Assembly: GCA_964036195.1 (NCBI GenBank)
Contig: OZ038460.1
Span: 3,661,504 to 3,725,503 of the forward strand
Length of the DNA stretch: 64,000 nt
Source: Sphaerolaimus hirsutus
Taxonomy: Eukaryota > Nematoda > Chromadorea > Monhysterida > Sphaerolaimidae
Reading direction: 5' to 3'
The position numbers were made by a program, and so were the translations under genes. The notes below the pieces were generated by a model that was given only the letters and a program-made list of their open reading frames with translations, was not told where the DNA came from and ran no database searches. Numbering within the stretch: the stretch's first letter is position 1; the number at the start of each line of letters is the position of its first letter. This document shows positions 1-13,200 of the stretch, one piece after another.

Positions 1-168
1 ACTATCGCTTCGCGGCACAAAGTTTTCAGACGCACGGCTGGAAGGTTTTGGGGGTGATACATACTGAGGTTGGAGGGATTAGAAGTGACGTTGGAGGGGG
101 GGGGGTTAGACTTAGATATAGACTAATAGTTTACCGTTTCATGTAGAGATAAATTGTTGAATATCGAC

Positions 169-883
169 TAGGGATGGCAAGCGCTTTTTTTCAAGCGCTT
201 TTTTTTAAAAAAACGCCGCTTTTTTTAAAAAAAAAGCGCAAGGGTCCCAGCGCTTTTTTTAAAAAAAGAGCGCTGGCAAAAAAATTTGTACTCATGCACT
301 AGGTATTTTGCAATTTTTTTGCGCGCAAGCGCATAATTTCACATGCAAATTGCCATTGGTGGTTGTTTTCATTGGTTTTGTAGCATTTTAGTGACATTGC
401 TTCTATTCCTGCATGGTATCATGTAATAATACGTTGAGGAGATATGTCAGTGTAGTAAATAATATCCAGCCAATGTGCTCCCACTTTTCTACACTGCGAA
501 ACATCACTGTCATGTATTAGCCATCTTTTATAGCCAGATTGAGGCACTATTCCATGCCTAACTTCACTTGCAGTCAAGAAACATTCAAAAACGGTGATAT
601 ACATAATTAGTCGACATAAAATTGGATTTTTTTTGGCAGAAATCAGCACTTATAATGATATCAGATGATTACATAGCCATTATATGGTTATATATCATCA
701 CAAGTACTGCCACTTGTCTGATATACCTGTATATATTGACTCAGGACTATATTTGGGAGCTTTTTAGGTAACGTCTTGACAATTTTTGAAAAAAAGCGAA
801 AAAAGCGCGTTTTTTTAAAAAAAAGCGCTTTTTTTTAAAAAAAAGCGGGGCCGTTAAAAAAAAGCGCTTTTTTTCCATCCCTA
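169..883. mobile_element. hAT-like MITE, AAAAAAGCG-word family
   Basis: The ends are TAGGGATGG and CCATCCCTA, and the element is flanked on both sides by the same 8 bp, ATATCGAC (161-168 and 884-891). Near each end it is built from runs of A or T joined by GCG or CGC. The centre is unique sequence shared with the copies at 46020-46713, 50365-51710 and 63083-63783. It has no coding capacity. An 8-bp duplication with TAGGG-type ends fits hAT, but no transposase is present to confirm it. Confidence 0.85.
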
Positions 884-1048
884 ATATCGACAGTGAAAAA
901 TATGAAATATCGACGACCATATTGTGTTCTTTTCGCGTGCGACACCGACCAGAAATGCACCACGAATATCGAAAAGCCAGCCCTCAAAACACCGCAAAAC
1001 ATCCATCAATAATCACTATCAAATAGAAGATCACTCAAATAAACTCAC

Positions 1049-4000
1049 GACTTTTATACGGTGTCAGTGCTCTAATAGCTTTAGTTTCACCAAAAATGTC
1101 AAAAACTGCATACAACTGCGGCCCAGTTTCACTAGGAGGGATGTGCGCCCGAATAGATACTGTGGGAAGATCGTTCACAGCTATCCACACTGTGAAACGG
1201 CCGTTGGAAGGTGAGTCGACGCAGTCCAAGCTGAAAACATGATGAATAATATAAATTAATAAAATAATTAATAACAAAATTTCCAATATAAACGGAAATA
1301 CGGAAAGGATTCCGCCCGAAAATGCGGAAAATTTCCGGAAAAGAACCTCCGTCAAACGCTCCAGCAATTTTTTCAGTTACTATCAGTATCGTCTGAACCC
1401 TGTCCACCAAATCAGTAAAATTTTGATGAAATTTCGGGATTTTGTGGTCCCGATCCCAGGGGTATCTTGAATTTTGACTCTCCGAGTGGTTGGATAGATA
1501 GCAAATCGCTCCTCCGGAGGGATAGATAGCTGAAAAATTTTCTGGGGGGGTTGGTGGTTCGATATATAGGCTTTTTCGGGGCATAGAATGAAGAAAAGGG
1601 AGAAAAATCGCTAAAAGTAGGTGTAAAATAGCTCAAAATGGGTATACAAGAGCATATAGTACTCAAAATAGCTGAAAATAGGCAGTTAGACGCATCACCA
1701 GTGATTTTGGAGGTGAAAATCTATATATAGGTATGAAAAATAGCGATTTTGAGTGAAAATTGGGGTATAATTTCGGAAAAATCGCTCCAGATATGTAGAT
1801 AGCTGGGCGATTTGGGGGGGGGGGGGTTTAGAGGGTAGTAGCCCAAAATTTTGCCTCCGGGATAGATAGATAGCTGGGCGGTTTGGGGGGGGGGGGTAAC
1901 CCCCCCCCCATTCGAGACCTCTGCCCGATCCCGATCCCGAAACCTCAATCCCGATCCCGAAATTTGAAAAAGCCAATCCCGATTCCGATCCCGAGATTTT
2001 GAAAATCCCAATCCCGATCCCGAAAAAAATGCCCCAATCCCGATCCCGGAAATAATCATCGACACAAAAGGTGCCAGAAATGACACTTTTAAAAGACCAT
2101 TTTGTATGCAGTTTGCAAAAAATTTGCGCGCGAGCGCGCATTTCCCCACCTTCCTCTATATCTCTGTTGCGTGGGCATGGACACCATTACAAATGGACTC
2201 AATACAGTCCACGTGCATATATTGTAAAAAGTGGGTGAATGACACTGCCAGGCAGCCCATTGCGCAGTGTCTAAATGAGTCTATAGCATTGTTTTGGATG
2301 CCAATTTAATCCAACGTTTTGGCATCCATTGTTTTTGGTATTTTGGGGTGAAATATCAGGAAAAATCCCTGAAAACCAATTTTTTAGGCCTTAATCCCGA
2401 TCCCGAAAAACGCCAATCCCGATCCCGAAAGGTCAATCCCGATCCCGATATCTCAAAAACCAATCCCAATCCCGAAATGCCACTCCCGATCCCGATCCCG
2501 ACATCTCAAAAAACCAATCCCGATCCCCAAAAGTCAATCCCGTTTCAACTGGACCCCCACGTGTACAAATTCATTCAATTCCAAAAACACCCTAATCCAA
2601 ACTAACGTATAATATACAGAAACAGTGCAGCCGACTGCGCCAACTGGAATCTCTTCTGCAGCGAAACTTCTGAGATGATTGCAATCTTGCCGCGCGGAAA
2701 CGCCCCCTGATAATGTCACAGAAGTCATCCACGCGCGGCCGCCCTGGAAAACATGGCAAAATGGTATTGGTTTTGAAATTGGGTGAATGCAGGTAGATTT
2801 AGAATGTGGAGCAAATTCGATGAATCGAAATGATTATAAACATATTACACTGTTAAATGTAAAGTGTCCAATAAAAAAAACGACTTTGAAAAAAGTTTTT
2901 CAGAAACATCATAGTTTTGGGTTTGAAGCAGTAACGTGAGGGTAATTTATCAGTGAAAACATTGTCATAATATAGGTCGGTTGTCATACATGTAATCGAA
3001 TGAACCACGAAACCAGGGGGCAATCGCGAACCCTGTACCGGGTAAACTACATGTAAAATGTCAAGTAAATAAAAAAAAAAGAATTTTCTGATTGAAAGAA
3101 AAACGCTGATTGACATCTTCCGTGACATTTTGAAAGTTTGTATGACATTTTGCATGACATTTGACAACCTTCTATGACATTTGACACTTTACTTTACACC
3201 ATACAGTGTGCGACACTGCCACCTGACAAATCCAACTCACACTGGTCAAATCGGGAATCGGGTGCGCGGGCAGCGGTGGACTAGCGTTCGGGTCCAAATT
3301 TGTTAATCCCGCCCTCAAAGAACCACTCCATCCAGGTTCAACTGCTTCTACTTCCACCGTAAAAACTTCGGCCGGATTTAGCGACTGTTCGCTGAAAACC
3401 AGACCGGAAAAACTGCGCTGCCGAACCGCAACTAATCCACTGTCGATTAAACTGACATTGCGACCGGTGTAGCTGCGCAACAAAATAGAATTGATTACAG
3501 GGCTTTAAGAAAGAAAAAGGGCCAAGGACCAATTTCGGAACTGACCAGTAAGTTATCAATAGTGACAAGTAAAAGTTCAAGTAGAGTGAAAAGGCGTTGT
3601 TCTATTGATTCTAGTCGCACGTTAAACTGATAGGTGTCAAGTAGGGATGGCCAGCGTTTTTTTTTTTAAACGCCGCTTTTTTTAATAAAAAAAGCGCTGG
3701 CAAAAAATTTTGTACTCATGCACTAGGTATTTTGCTATTTTTTGTGCGTAAGCGCGAAATTTCAGATGCAAATAGCCACTAGTGGCTGTTTTCATTAGTT
3801 TTGTGGCATTTTTAGTGTCATTCCTGCATGCAATCATGTAATAATAAGTTGTGATATGTTAGTGTAGTATAGAATATTCAGCCAATGTGCTCTCTGAACA
3901 CTTACTAAAAAAGCCTCAGCCATACAAATTCTTTTAGAAACCATTTTTAAAGCCATGTTCAATCCTCAAAAAGAAATGTTAAAATTTGGACCAGTGCCAA

Positions 4001-4167
4001 AACCACTCCCACCTGTGAAACCGGAAACTAGGCGTAGGCGCGCAAGCGACGCGTCTCACGGGAGACTCGGGCTGGCCGGGCAGCGACGTGCTCGACTGCG
4101 ACAAGTCCGTCGTGCTGCCCGAGCTGCTCGCCGTCGAGCCGGTGCGCCCGTTGGCCGCGCGAGACAT
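1049..4167 (-). CDS. NEURL1-like: Neuralized-like NHR-domain protein (N-terminal part)
   Basis: Four phase-consistent exons: 4167-4013 (ATG, 51 codons plus 2 nt), 3472-3223, 2743-2607 and 1230-1049, with the last donor GTGAGT. The product has a Ser/Thr-rich leader of about 50 residues. A full Neuralized homology repeat follows: FHSYTGRNVSL at its start, GLVFSEQ and WSGSLRAGLT in the middle, and GPQLYAVFDIFGETKAIRAL at the end. Neuralized proteins are E3 ubiquitin ligases or adaptors that promote Notch-ligand endocytosis. The RING and any second NHR would lie left of the window. The start is the first ATG after an in-frame TGA. Its introns contain a TAGGGATGG MITE remnant and a GTGGCAGT element whose edge is the donor of intron 2. 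COA3 starts 593 bp away, divergently. Exon 3 is the least certain. Confidence 0.82.
1480..2560. repeat. GATAGATAG/G-run and CCCGAT-word repeats
   Basis: From about 1480 to 1910 there are copies of a CTCCGGAGGGATAGATAGCTG-like unit with long G runs, also seen at 60600-60910 and 54790-54870. From about 1918 to 2560 the sequence is dominated by repeated CCCGATCCCGA words, related to the element at 54154-54733. It lies between NHR exons 3 and 4. I see no coding potential, and I could not fix the element ends. Confidence 0.6.
3017..3222 (-). mobile_element. GTGGCAGT-type introner-family element in the Neuralized-like intron
   Basis: Read on the minus strand it starts GTGGCAGTGTCGC directly after exonic CAG (plus 3223-3225) and ends GCGATTGCCCC followed by CTG. 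The inside repeats GTCAAATGTCATG-like words in inverted order. The host gene's splice donor is its first two bases. The acceptor actually used (2743/2744) lies further on, so the element makes only part of the intron. Confidence 0.65.
3641..3905. mobile_element. Truncated TAGGGATGG MITE
   Basis: It begins TAGGGATGGCCAGCG and has the same internal sequence as the first half of 169-883, including the CACTAGGTATTTTGC stretch. It stops near 3900 without a matching right end. It lies in the first intron of the Neuralized-like gene. Confidence 0.6.
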
Positions 4168-4759
4168 TGAAGAAGTTTTCAATTTGTGGACTTTTTGGGG
4201 GGGTCAGAATGTGGTCTGTTAGACATTTGAACAATTTTTGCACAGTACCGGAGAGCATTGGATTGTGTGAGTGCGCAACTTTAATATATCGAATAAGACC
4301 AATTCATGAGGATTATAGCCTTGACATGAAACGCTTCCATCGAATTATCCAGGTGAAATAGCTCAGTTTGTTGGTTACATTGTGAATAAGACATTTTTTA
4401 AAGGTGCTGCCGGAACGCCCACATTTCGAGGTTATTTCGATCGAAATCTGTTGCTTTGTCAAAGCGCACACACGAAAACCGAAGATTCTGCATAGGCGCC
4501 TGTGTATTCACAGCAATTTTTCAGGTTGTGTTATTCGGTGTCTCATTAAAACATGTCTTCCGCGATTTTTATTTCACCATTGGGGGTAAGTTTCTTCAGA
4601 TTATGAAAAACGATATTATAAAATGCGACCGATTTCCCACACACTGCCACCAAATCCAGTCACTTTTTATCGACACAAAAGGTGGAGCTGAACTCCCAAC
4701 TTCCCACTGTCAAAAAATTCAAAATCTCGTCAATTTCGCCCAACCCAGTCCCAAACAAA

Positions 4760-5662
4760 ATGTTCCAAACGCTTCTACGGTTGAAAGAGGCGCCCGCAGT
4801 GTTCAGACCGGGCGAGGGGGTGAACACAAATGAATTGCCAGCCAGTATGAAACGTTTTGTGAGGGATGTCGATCGAAGCAGCATGCAACATGCGTTGAGG
4901 GTTTGTTTTTGAGTGTATATTTTTCTTGAGTTGTGATTGATGGCTTATAGTAAGAATGGCCAATGAATGAATTTGGGATAAAATGGCTCTCTTCATCTGT
5001 GTGAAAGAGGATTTGTGGTAGTGTAGGATAGAGAAATTTGATTTGTCTGACTCTGAAATGCATCTAAATAGTGCAGGTTCCAATTCCGCAAGTTGAGAAG
5101 TGAAAAAAACATGAAGTGAAATAAAGTGAAAAAAAGTGAAATATTAAGTGGCAAGTAAAAAGTTAAATGTCAAGTGACAAGCATTCGGTTACAACGTTTT
5201 TGACCGTTTACTTGCTATTTCACTCATCACTCATAAACTTACTATTCACTTTACCTTTTCACTTGAACATAAACTTTCAACTTTTTACATGATTTTTCAC
5301 TCTCACTTTAATCTTTAATCACTCTCAATTCACTATAAATTTTCAATATCTCACTTTAAAATGTTTACCACTACTAAATATAATGGCTCTCCACTCGCCG
5401 AATCGACCCCATGCTGATTAACTCACCGACCCCCAATACCCCACCCCACCCCCAAACCCCCCAATAACCCACCCCACCCCCAAACCCCCCAAAATAACCC
5501 CCCCAGGTGCGCCGCCGCACCCGGTCCTCCCTATTTGCCGGCGTTCTACTCGCGGGCGTGGTAGTTTCCATCTACATGTACACGCTGACCGCCGTCAGCC
5601 AGGAGACCTTCCTGGACGACAGGGAAGAAATGCAGCCGCCTGCCAAGAGACAAGTCAAGTGA
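4760..5662 (+). CDS. COA3: Cytochrome c oxidase assembly factor 3 (COA3/CCDC56)
   Basis: Two exons, 4760-4900 (47 codons, from the first ATG) and 5507-5662 (stop TGA), make a 98-residue protein, close to the usual 90-110. Exon 2 carries one transmembrane segment (about residues 54-70). The family signature follows it, with YMYTLTAVSQETFLDD matching the Y-x-Y-T...Q-E-x-F-L-D-D pattern of animal COA3. COA3 is a mitochondrial inner-membrane protein that stabilises newly made COX1 during complex IV assembly. The intron contains an AAGTGAAAAG-word inverted repeat, and its acceptor is preceded by a run of C. The Neuralized-like gene is divergent 593 bp upstream. The reading frame stays open upstream of the ATG but has no earlier ATG. 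Confidence 0.85.
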
Positions 5663-7261
5663 TTGGGGGGGGGGTTTGGTGCTGCGCGCGGTAGTGCACT
5701 GTTAGAGGTTTGGGGAACTCGTGATTGCTTTTGAAACATTTGAGCTGACTGGAATGACGAGTTTGTCAACTACTGTTGACAACGATAAAAAATCATTTGT
5801 TCTGGTAAACTCGAATGTGTTAGAAGCTGATTTGTGAGTTTCCCAAATTTCTACTGTGGGTGGCTACATTGGGGCCGGATTCAATTCGGAGGTAAGGCAC
5901 AGGGGTGTAAATTAAATACATTTTTCAAATCATTTGATTATTTCGCCAGATTAACCCCCTTTTTGGCTACACTTAGTGCAATGCACCTTACGTTCCAATT
6001 GAATTTGGATCCTGGGGTAGATTGTGGCTTTATTATTTGACTCGTGCGATGTGTAGAGTTATCCGGTGCGGTTCCTTGGTGAGAGATTAGTGATCGATAG
6101 TAAATATTTTAGAATGCGAAAACATTTTTAATGTGTTGTTGATCTTCCTGCTCAACTTATTGCTGGTTATGAAAGCCGAATAGTCGTTATTTTTTGTGTA
6201 TACATTTTAATACGCATATTTACATAGCGGTTTTGTGTAAATTTCTATTGAAGCTCGAATTGTATTTATCTATTCCTCAATGTTGCCATTCACAAAACAT
6301 GATAAATAAAATAATATGTTTTTGCGTTTTTGTAAACAATAGCTTTTTATCTACAAGTGAATAAATATTTAGTTCCTTGTTTGACTTTCACAAGTATTTA
6401 CGAACATGTAAATGTAAATGCGAGCATTCAGTCAGCCAGACATCATGCAAAAGCAATGCATGACCGCAGCGCCGTGTACAGCAAAACATCCTGGGAAAAC
6501 GAGTAGCCCCCCCCCCCACGCAAACAAATGAAGCATTTTGCGGCTTAAATACGTTGTTGCAGTGCAGCTGTGTACAGATAAATGCAAAACATTGGTTGGG
6601 GAAAAAAAAATTTAACAAGCATTCATTTGCTGTATAATATTTGATTGTAGGCATTCCTTCTACTGACCTGCCTTGCATTCTGTTCGTGTGTGTCGATGTA
6701 CTGTTCATTGGCTTTAATTTACTTGTACTCGATTCCCACAATATACAGTATTCCGTTCTCACGGTAAGCATATAGTCAGCCGACTGTATGAAATTATCTA
6801 CCATCACTTATTTGAATGAGTGACCAAAAAATCTGCCATAACTTACCTGAATGAGTGACCAAAAACTAAATATTTTTCCACCATGGTGCATTGGTTGCAC
6901 TATGGGATACTTTAGCTCCAAACCTTTCACGCGGCTTAATTCATCAAATTACGGTAGCATTCGGTATGAAGCCAGCTCAGCTGCATGCATGGCAAGTTTA
7001 TTTTACCTACACTTTTATACAGGCAAAATAACACTGCATCACACTATTTATTTCATCGGAAAAGCGGCGCGGCAGCAAAAGCTGGCGCCATGCTTTTGCG
7101 CATCGCACACGCTCCATGTGAAGTTTACGCCGCCGAGCTGTTTTATTATGCACGTGAAGCTAGACATTTGACCGCGCTAAAGTTTAAAGTCGGAATGATA
7201 TGGCTATTAAATGACAATTTGTGATTGTGGAATTTTTTGGTGAATTTGATCAAAATCCAAC
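5663..7261. other. Intergenic stretch between COA3 and the zinc-finger/Ig gene
   Basis: This A+T-rich stretch holds the presumed COA3 3' UTR and the promoter side of the next gene. I found no exon with plausible splice sites and family similarity. A homopolymer run of C (about 6508-6518) and short direct repeats of TTACCTGAATGAGTGACCA (6809-6858) are visible. Confidence 0.5.
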
Positions 7262-10200
7262 ATGAGCTCGTCGGCTGATTACGAGGAGCCGCTGGACGTG
7301 CTCGCCACTGATTTGGAGTTCAAGCATCAGTTCTGGAAGATGCTTAGGTAAATGGTGCCACTCTCGTACTCTGTAAAATGCCATGCTAAGTGTCAAAATT
7401 CGTGTCAAGTCACAAACTTCGTTTTTTTATTATTTTACGGGCACTTGACATGACGTTGGCGCTGCATGACGTTTGAAATTTTACATGGTCTGGGAATGCC
7501 CGCTGGTCGTTCAATTTACGGATATCTGGCGATTTTGTTAAAACTTATGCTTCATTGAATTTGAACTGATCCCATTTTGGGCGCCATTCCGTCGATAACC
7601 GGTGCCATTCACTATTGCAAATACCGCGACTCGATAATTGGCAAGTTCAAAAAAGTGCCAAACTTTGAGCAATTCTGCAAGTGATCAGTAAATTTGTAAA
7701 CGAAAATATCTGTCGTCGTCTACGTAGAAGTTTATTTTTCGCTTTACGTACAAACTGACTAGATTCTCTGAATTGGAAACTGGGTCGGAAAATTTTACCG
7801 AACATTCCCATGTAGTGATGTAAAAGCGCCATGGCGCTGGCGCTGGCGCTAGCGCAAATGCAAAAAGCGCCATGGCGCTTTATACATCACTATTCTCATG
7901 GCACTCGATTTATAAATACCCTACTTACAATCCACCAACCCAGGCACCTAGAATCCAGTTTCTCCACCCGTCGACGCAATGTCACCTCAATCTCAACGAT
8001 GCGCAATTTCAACCCGTCCAAGGTGTGCCCCTTGTGCTGCTCCAGCATGGGCTTGCTGTTCAACAGGCCCAACAAATGTACTGTGTGCGATCGTATGGTG
8101 TGCCAAAAGTGTCTGGTTTTGTTGGATCGGGAAGAGGGGGTTGTTAAGAGAAATTCGGTGGATATGTGCAGTTTGTGCGCTCAGCATAGGTGAGTTTGCG
8201 GGGGCTAGGGGTCGATTCCTAAAGTGGACGAGTAATGATAAATTTGGTGACTTATAAATAATGTTTTGAGTGATACGCGGTGAATTAAGTGACGGAAAAT
8301 TTGTGAATGACAAGTAAGTTAGTTGAAGAATATACGCGTGACTTTTGAGTTTACTTATCACATGACTTTATGTTTTACTTGTCAAGTATACTTCATTCTG
8401 AATAGCACGTAAAAATACCATTGCCACTTGTCTACGCAAGTCCAACACCTTGAAAAACTCCGACAAAATTTTTTAAAATGTCATGTAAAATGACCGATAA
8501 AGTACTGTGTGGGTACTGCCATTAGGAAGTTTACATGTAAAATTGTTTTGCCACACTGCAGGAAGTTGTGCCGCATGCGGCGTGAATGGCAACACCTGTG
8601 TCCTTATCCTGAGACAACTTATGGCCATCGAAGGATCACTTTAGAACCAAGTATTATAACTAAACTCGACGGACATTATAGAAGTCAATGGTCTAAGGAA
8701 TTTTCGTACAACTGCGTATATTCGTAGTTGGCACACGTCCAAGTTACTGTTTGCGAGAATGTTACCAAATATGAAAGACGCATGATTTCCGTCAGCGTCA
8801 ACAAAAATGACTGCGGAATGCGATTAAGCGACCGCAATTGGTTGCTAATGGCAGCCCACACACGAGTTGACACTTGTGTTGACTTAATTGCATTCCGCGG
8901 TCATTATCGTTGACGCGAACGGAAATCATGCGTTTTTTACTTCGTTCATATAAAACGCAACAGTAACTTGGACGCAACAGTAAGTTCATACGTAATTTTT
9001 CGAATGAATTTGTCGGGACTGCGACGGTAAGATCTTACCTAAGACCTAACAATCCGACGTTCTATAACGAGTTGTCTATCAAATTCACATCATTCTCGCA
9101 TAAAAAGTCGGATTGAATCAAATGTATCATGAACCGAATGGAATTCGTTTATTCAAGTTCGAATTAAAAAACACACGTCATTGGTAACGAAGGGCCGAAT
9201 CACTGATTCGTTTCATGTCCGCCGAGTTTAGTGAATATATTGTTGAAAAAGTGTCAGGAGAAGTTATTTTTGTGGCACAATTTTGAGGAGAAAACTATTT
9301 GCGGTACATACGGTTTTTCATCTGATTTTTCGTCAGATGTGAAGCCGGATGTGAATTTGCGAAGCCGTACACGTCATACACGTTTCACAGATAAATATTT
9401 ACCGTATTTCCTCGAAATACCCCCCTCGAAATACCCCTGTCTCGAAATACCCCCCTAATTGAATGTAAAGGGAACATACATGACTAAAGCTGCGGTTTGT
9501 GATCCGGGCAATGCAGAACAGACGTTAAAAAGAACCACTGTGTTACGTTAGAACCTTTTTATACCATCTACATACTTATGTAAGTGTATAGACTCTATTA
9601 CATGGTGTTTATTGGTGTATTTTTCGATGTCTGCGTACGTTACAAACGACAAATTTGTAGCGAGATTTCAAAAAATTTCTGGCGAAATAATAAGCCCCCC
9701 CCCCTCGAAATACACCCCCTCGTTTAACCCCCCCCCTCAAAATTCTCACTCACCAACAATCACCCCCGGGGGGTATTTCGAGGAAATGCGGTACACAGTT
9801 TCATTTACACGGAGAATTTGTTCATCGGGAGACCAGACTTATTCAATAATTAGACTCTCCACTATGTATCTTTTTTTTACCAAAAAATTCACAATCACCA
9901 AAAAATCCCCCCCCCCCAGCCTCCACATGTACCTGGGAAACCCGCTGCGCACTGGAACGCGCAGTTCTAGCCGCAGTGCCCGCACAAAGCCGCCCCCAAG
10001 GCAGCAGAACGCAGGACCCCAAAGTGAGGCGTACTGAAATCAGGCAGAACTTTGAGATGACCTGTGCGGCAGACATCTCGTTCGTTAGACATCAACATAG
10101 GTCGAAGCACGGTCAGCTTGAGGATGTGAATAGTGAGTTGTAGTGATGAAAAAGTTTACCTTTGGCGCTAAAACGCTCTGGCGCCATTGGCGCTTGGCGT

Positions 10201-13200
10201 CCTGGTCCAGAAAAGCGCCATGACGCTTTTCCATCACTAGTAAGTTGATACTGTTATGTTTCAATGGCTGCTGAGTTGCCAGTGGTGATTTCACGAGATC
10301 ACCACTTTACAGGTGTAATTCAGAGACTTACTGAGAACATCAGACATTATTCTATGGTCTACAATGGATCCAACAATGTGGATGTGTCAAGTGAAATGGA
10401 TGAACAATTAGAGCGATGTTTAAATGATACAAAACAGAAAATAAGTGCCCTGTGCAACCATGGTGTAGCGGTTTGATCAACTTTTCTTTTTTAAATAAAA
10501 ATAATGTACAAAATACATTGTGCAAATTGCAAACAGGCTGATGACTTTGCAATGAGCGGCAGCCAGCCACCGAGTTGGCCAGAGTCATTTGAAAAGCTCC
10601 TGGCATCAGTCTTCATTCGGAAGGTATGGCCTTGTGTCTAGTGGTGGAGCATTTTGAATAACATCTGACACTTTGCATTTAGCACTTACCTAACAGCCTT
10701 TTTGCATTTATTTATGATAATTCTCGAAAATAATTACTGTGTCGGGTGCATTTCGGCAGTTTTCAGCATACCTAGTTGTTAAAACGTATTTACGTTTACT
10801 CGAAAAATACGCGTAAACGCGTACTGCGTATAATAAATACATTTACGTTGCCTCACGGGGACCGAAAATGTAATTTTTCCAGATAGAAAGTGACAAAAAT
10901 AGAAAAAAATTACTAAGAAGGAGAGAAAACACATTTTTGATGTATTCCAGAGTGAACATCGAAAAGGATACTAATTTTTACATTATTTTTGTGAGAGTAA
11001 ATATCCACTTTTAACTTTTTCTGTGAATGGAATACCCATTTTTATGTATTCCCTGGAAAAAATACTCGTTTTTACGTTTTCTCTGAAAAAAAGTCTTTTA
11101 CGCACGTTTTACGCTGTGTAAAAGTATTTTAAAAATATTTCACGTTTTCTGTACTCACCTGTGAGTAAAAAATTAATACTTTACGTTTACGTTTACTTTC
11201 AAAAAAGTTCAGTACTTGTAACAACTCTGGTTTCCAGCTTGAAACAAAAAAGAATATTGATTTGGTTTTCGTCTTGAACCTAGAGCCCTGGAAGCGGTCC
11301 TTACATGTAAACTGTCATGTCAAGTGTTAAATGTCATGCAAAATGTCATAGTATTTTACCTGGCATGTTTTTATCACTTCTAAAAACCGTACTCACCCAA
11401 ACAACGAACCCCCAACCCAACCACAGACACTAACCCAGTGCAGCCGCATACGCCGTCGCACATCTCACACCACAACAGTCACCCCTCCACATTCGCACCG
11501 CCTCAGCAACCAGTCTGATCTGTCGCTGTCCAGCGTCCAGTTGCCCGCGGGCAACAATGTCGCCGACGACACCATGTCATCGGCGATGGAAGACAGGTGC
11601 CAGTCCCAGACCCTGTAAAAGACCCTGTAAGGTGCAAAAGATAATGCTAAGTGTCATGTGTTATCTAAAAACCCTGTAAAGTGTCAAATCTCATGTGCTG
11701 TAAAAAACCTGTAACGTGTCAGATGTCATGTAAAGACCCTGTAAAGTGTCATGTGTATCCAAATCTTATTCTATTTTATAAGCATAAGATTTGGATACAA
11801 GACAATATGATTCAGGTACAGCTGACACATTTCATGGTCTTTAACGTGCCACATGATATTTTTCAGGTTTTTTTACATGACACATGACATTTTACAGTGT
11901 CTTTTACGCTTTATAAGGTTTTTTTTATAGGGTCTTGGACTAGCACCAGGTCGCCTGGTTTGGCGGCGGCGGAGAATTGGCTGCTGATAAGGCCAAGGAG
12001 TCCCCAGCCTGAGGGCAGTGAGATTAGTGGAGGGAGCACTAGGCAGTCGCTTGTGGTGCCCAATGCTAGTGCGAGGTCAGTGGATATAATTGTGCAAGGC
12101 CTGTCCCGCACCCTGTAAATTGTCGGGTGAAATGTAGCGGAATCCAATTGAGTCAACACATGTGTCAACTCGTGTGTGGGCCGCCATTAGCGACCAATTG
12201 CGGTCGCTTAATCGCATTCCACAGCGATTTTGGTGACGCGGACGGAAATCCTGTGTCTTTCAAAGTCAGTAACATTCTCGCAAAACTTGGACGTGTGCCA
12301 ACTACGAATATACGCAGTTGTACGACGATCCCTTAGACCATTGACTTCCATAATTTCCGTTGAGTTTTTTTTCAATAATAAAAACGTCCCAAGTGTTTTG
12401 TAAAATGTTAGATACTTGGGCGCAAAAATGACTCTGGACATTATTCCAGTGATTATGGTAACAAAAACACCCCCCCCCCCCGGACAGGCATCGATTCACA
12501 CCGGCGGGCAGCGTGCGGTCGCAGCGCTCAGCGCGCGTCCCAATGGCAACTGCGCGATCGCTAATCAAGGGAGCCAACAACGAAAGCGTGCCAAAAGCGC
12601 ACGAGATAAATGAAACGGGCGGCGTGCACCAGAAAGATGTAGGTGCGCGAAAAACGAGCGGCACACTTTCGGATGCATTCAGGTAAACTCCGGTGAATTA
12701 ATGAAGGGCGCAGTTCACTTTGGCAGAGTGCCAATGATAACAATGTGGCTTCTATAAGATATAGAAGAAATTCGTTGCAATTAGAATATTTTCGGACACG
12801 TTTTAGCAGTAATGAATGCTTTCAGTGCACGCAAGGGTATTCGTTGGCACACTGCCAGTGCCAACATAGATAAGACAAATCACTACAGTGAATTCAAACA
12901 TTCACATATGCCTTCACCTGCCCACAGCGACACGGCCACGGACGCGCTGCACACGAGCAGACTGAGCAGCAGCCCCGACGTGGATTACACCAACACCAGG
13001 TGCCACTCACAGACCCTGTAAAATGCGCTGGAAAGTGTTAAATGTCATGTAAAATGCCCTGGAAAACGTCGAATGTCATGTAAAATGTCCTGCAAAATGG
13101 AAAAAAAGTTTTTCATTTTCCATGGCATTTTACATGACTTTTGACATTTTACATGACACTTGACACTTATGTACATAGCATTTTACAGGGTCTAGGAGTG

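Noticed and set aside
3979-4258. Plus-strand open frame with an acidic, protein-like reading (SGWPGSDVLDCDKSVV...)
   Set aside because: The minus strand gives the Neuralized-like first exon, which joins in phase to the NHR domain. The plus reading has no partner exon.
4406-4591. Possible plus-strand exon with a hydrophobic segment (CIGACVFTAIFQVVLFGV)
   Set aside because: It has plausible splice borders but no ATG, no partner exon and no family match. It more likely lies in the COA3 5' region.
8795-8990. Short open frames resembling each other on both strands
   Set aside because: They are produced by the palindromic repeat at 8640-9000.
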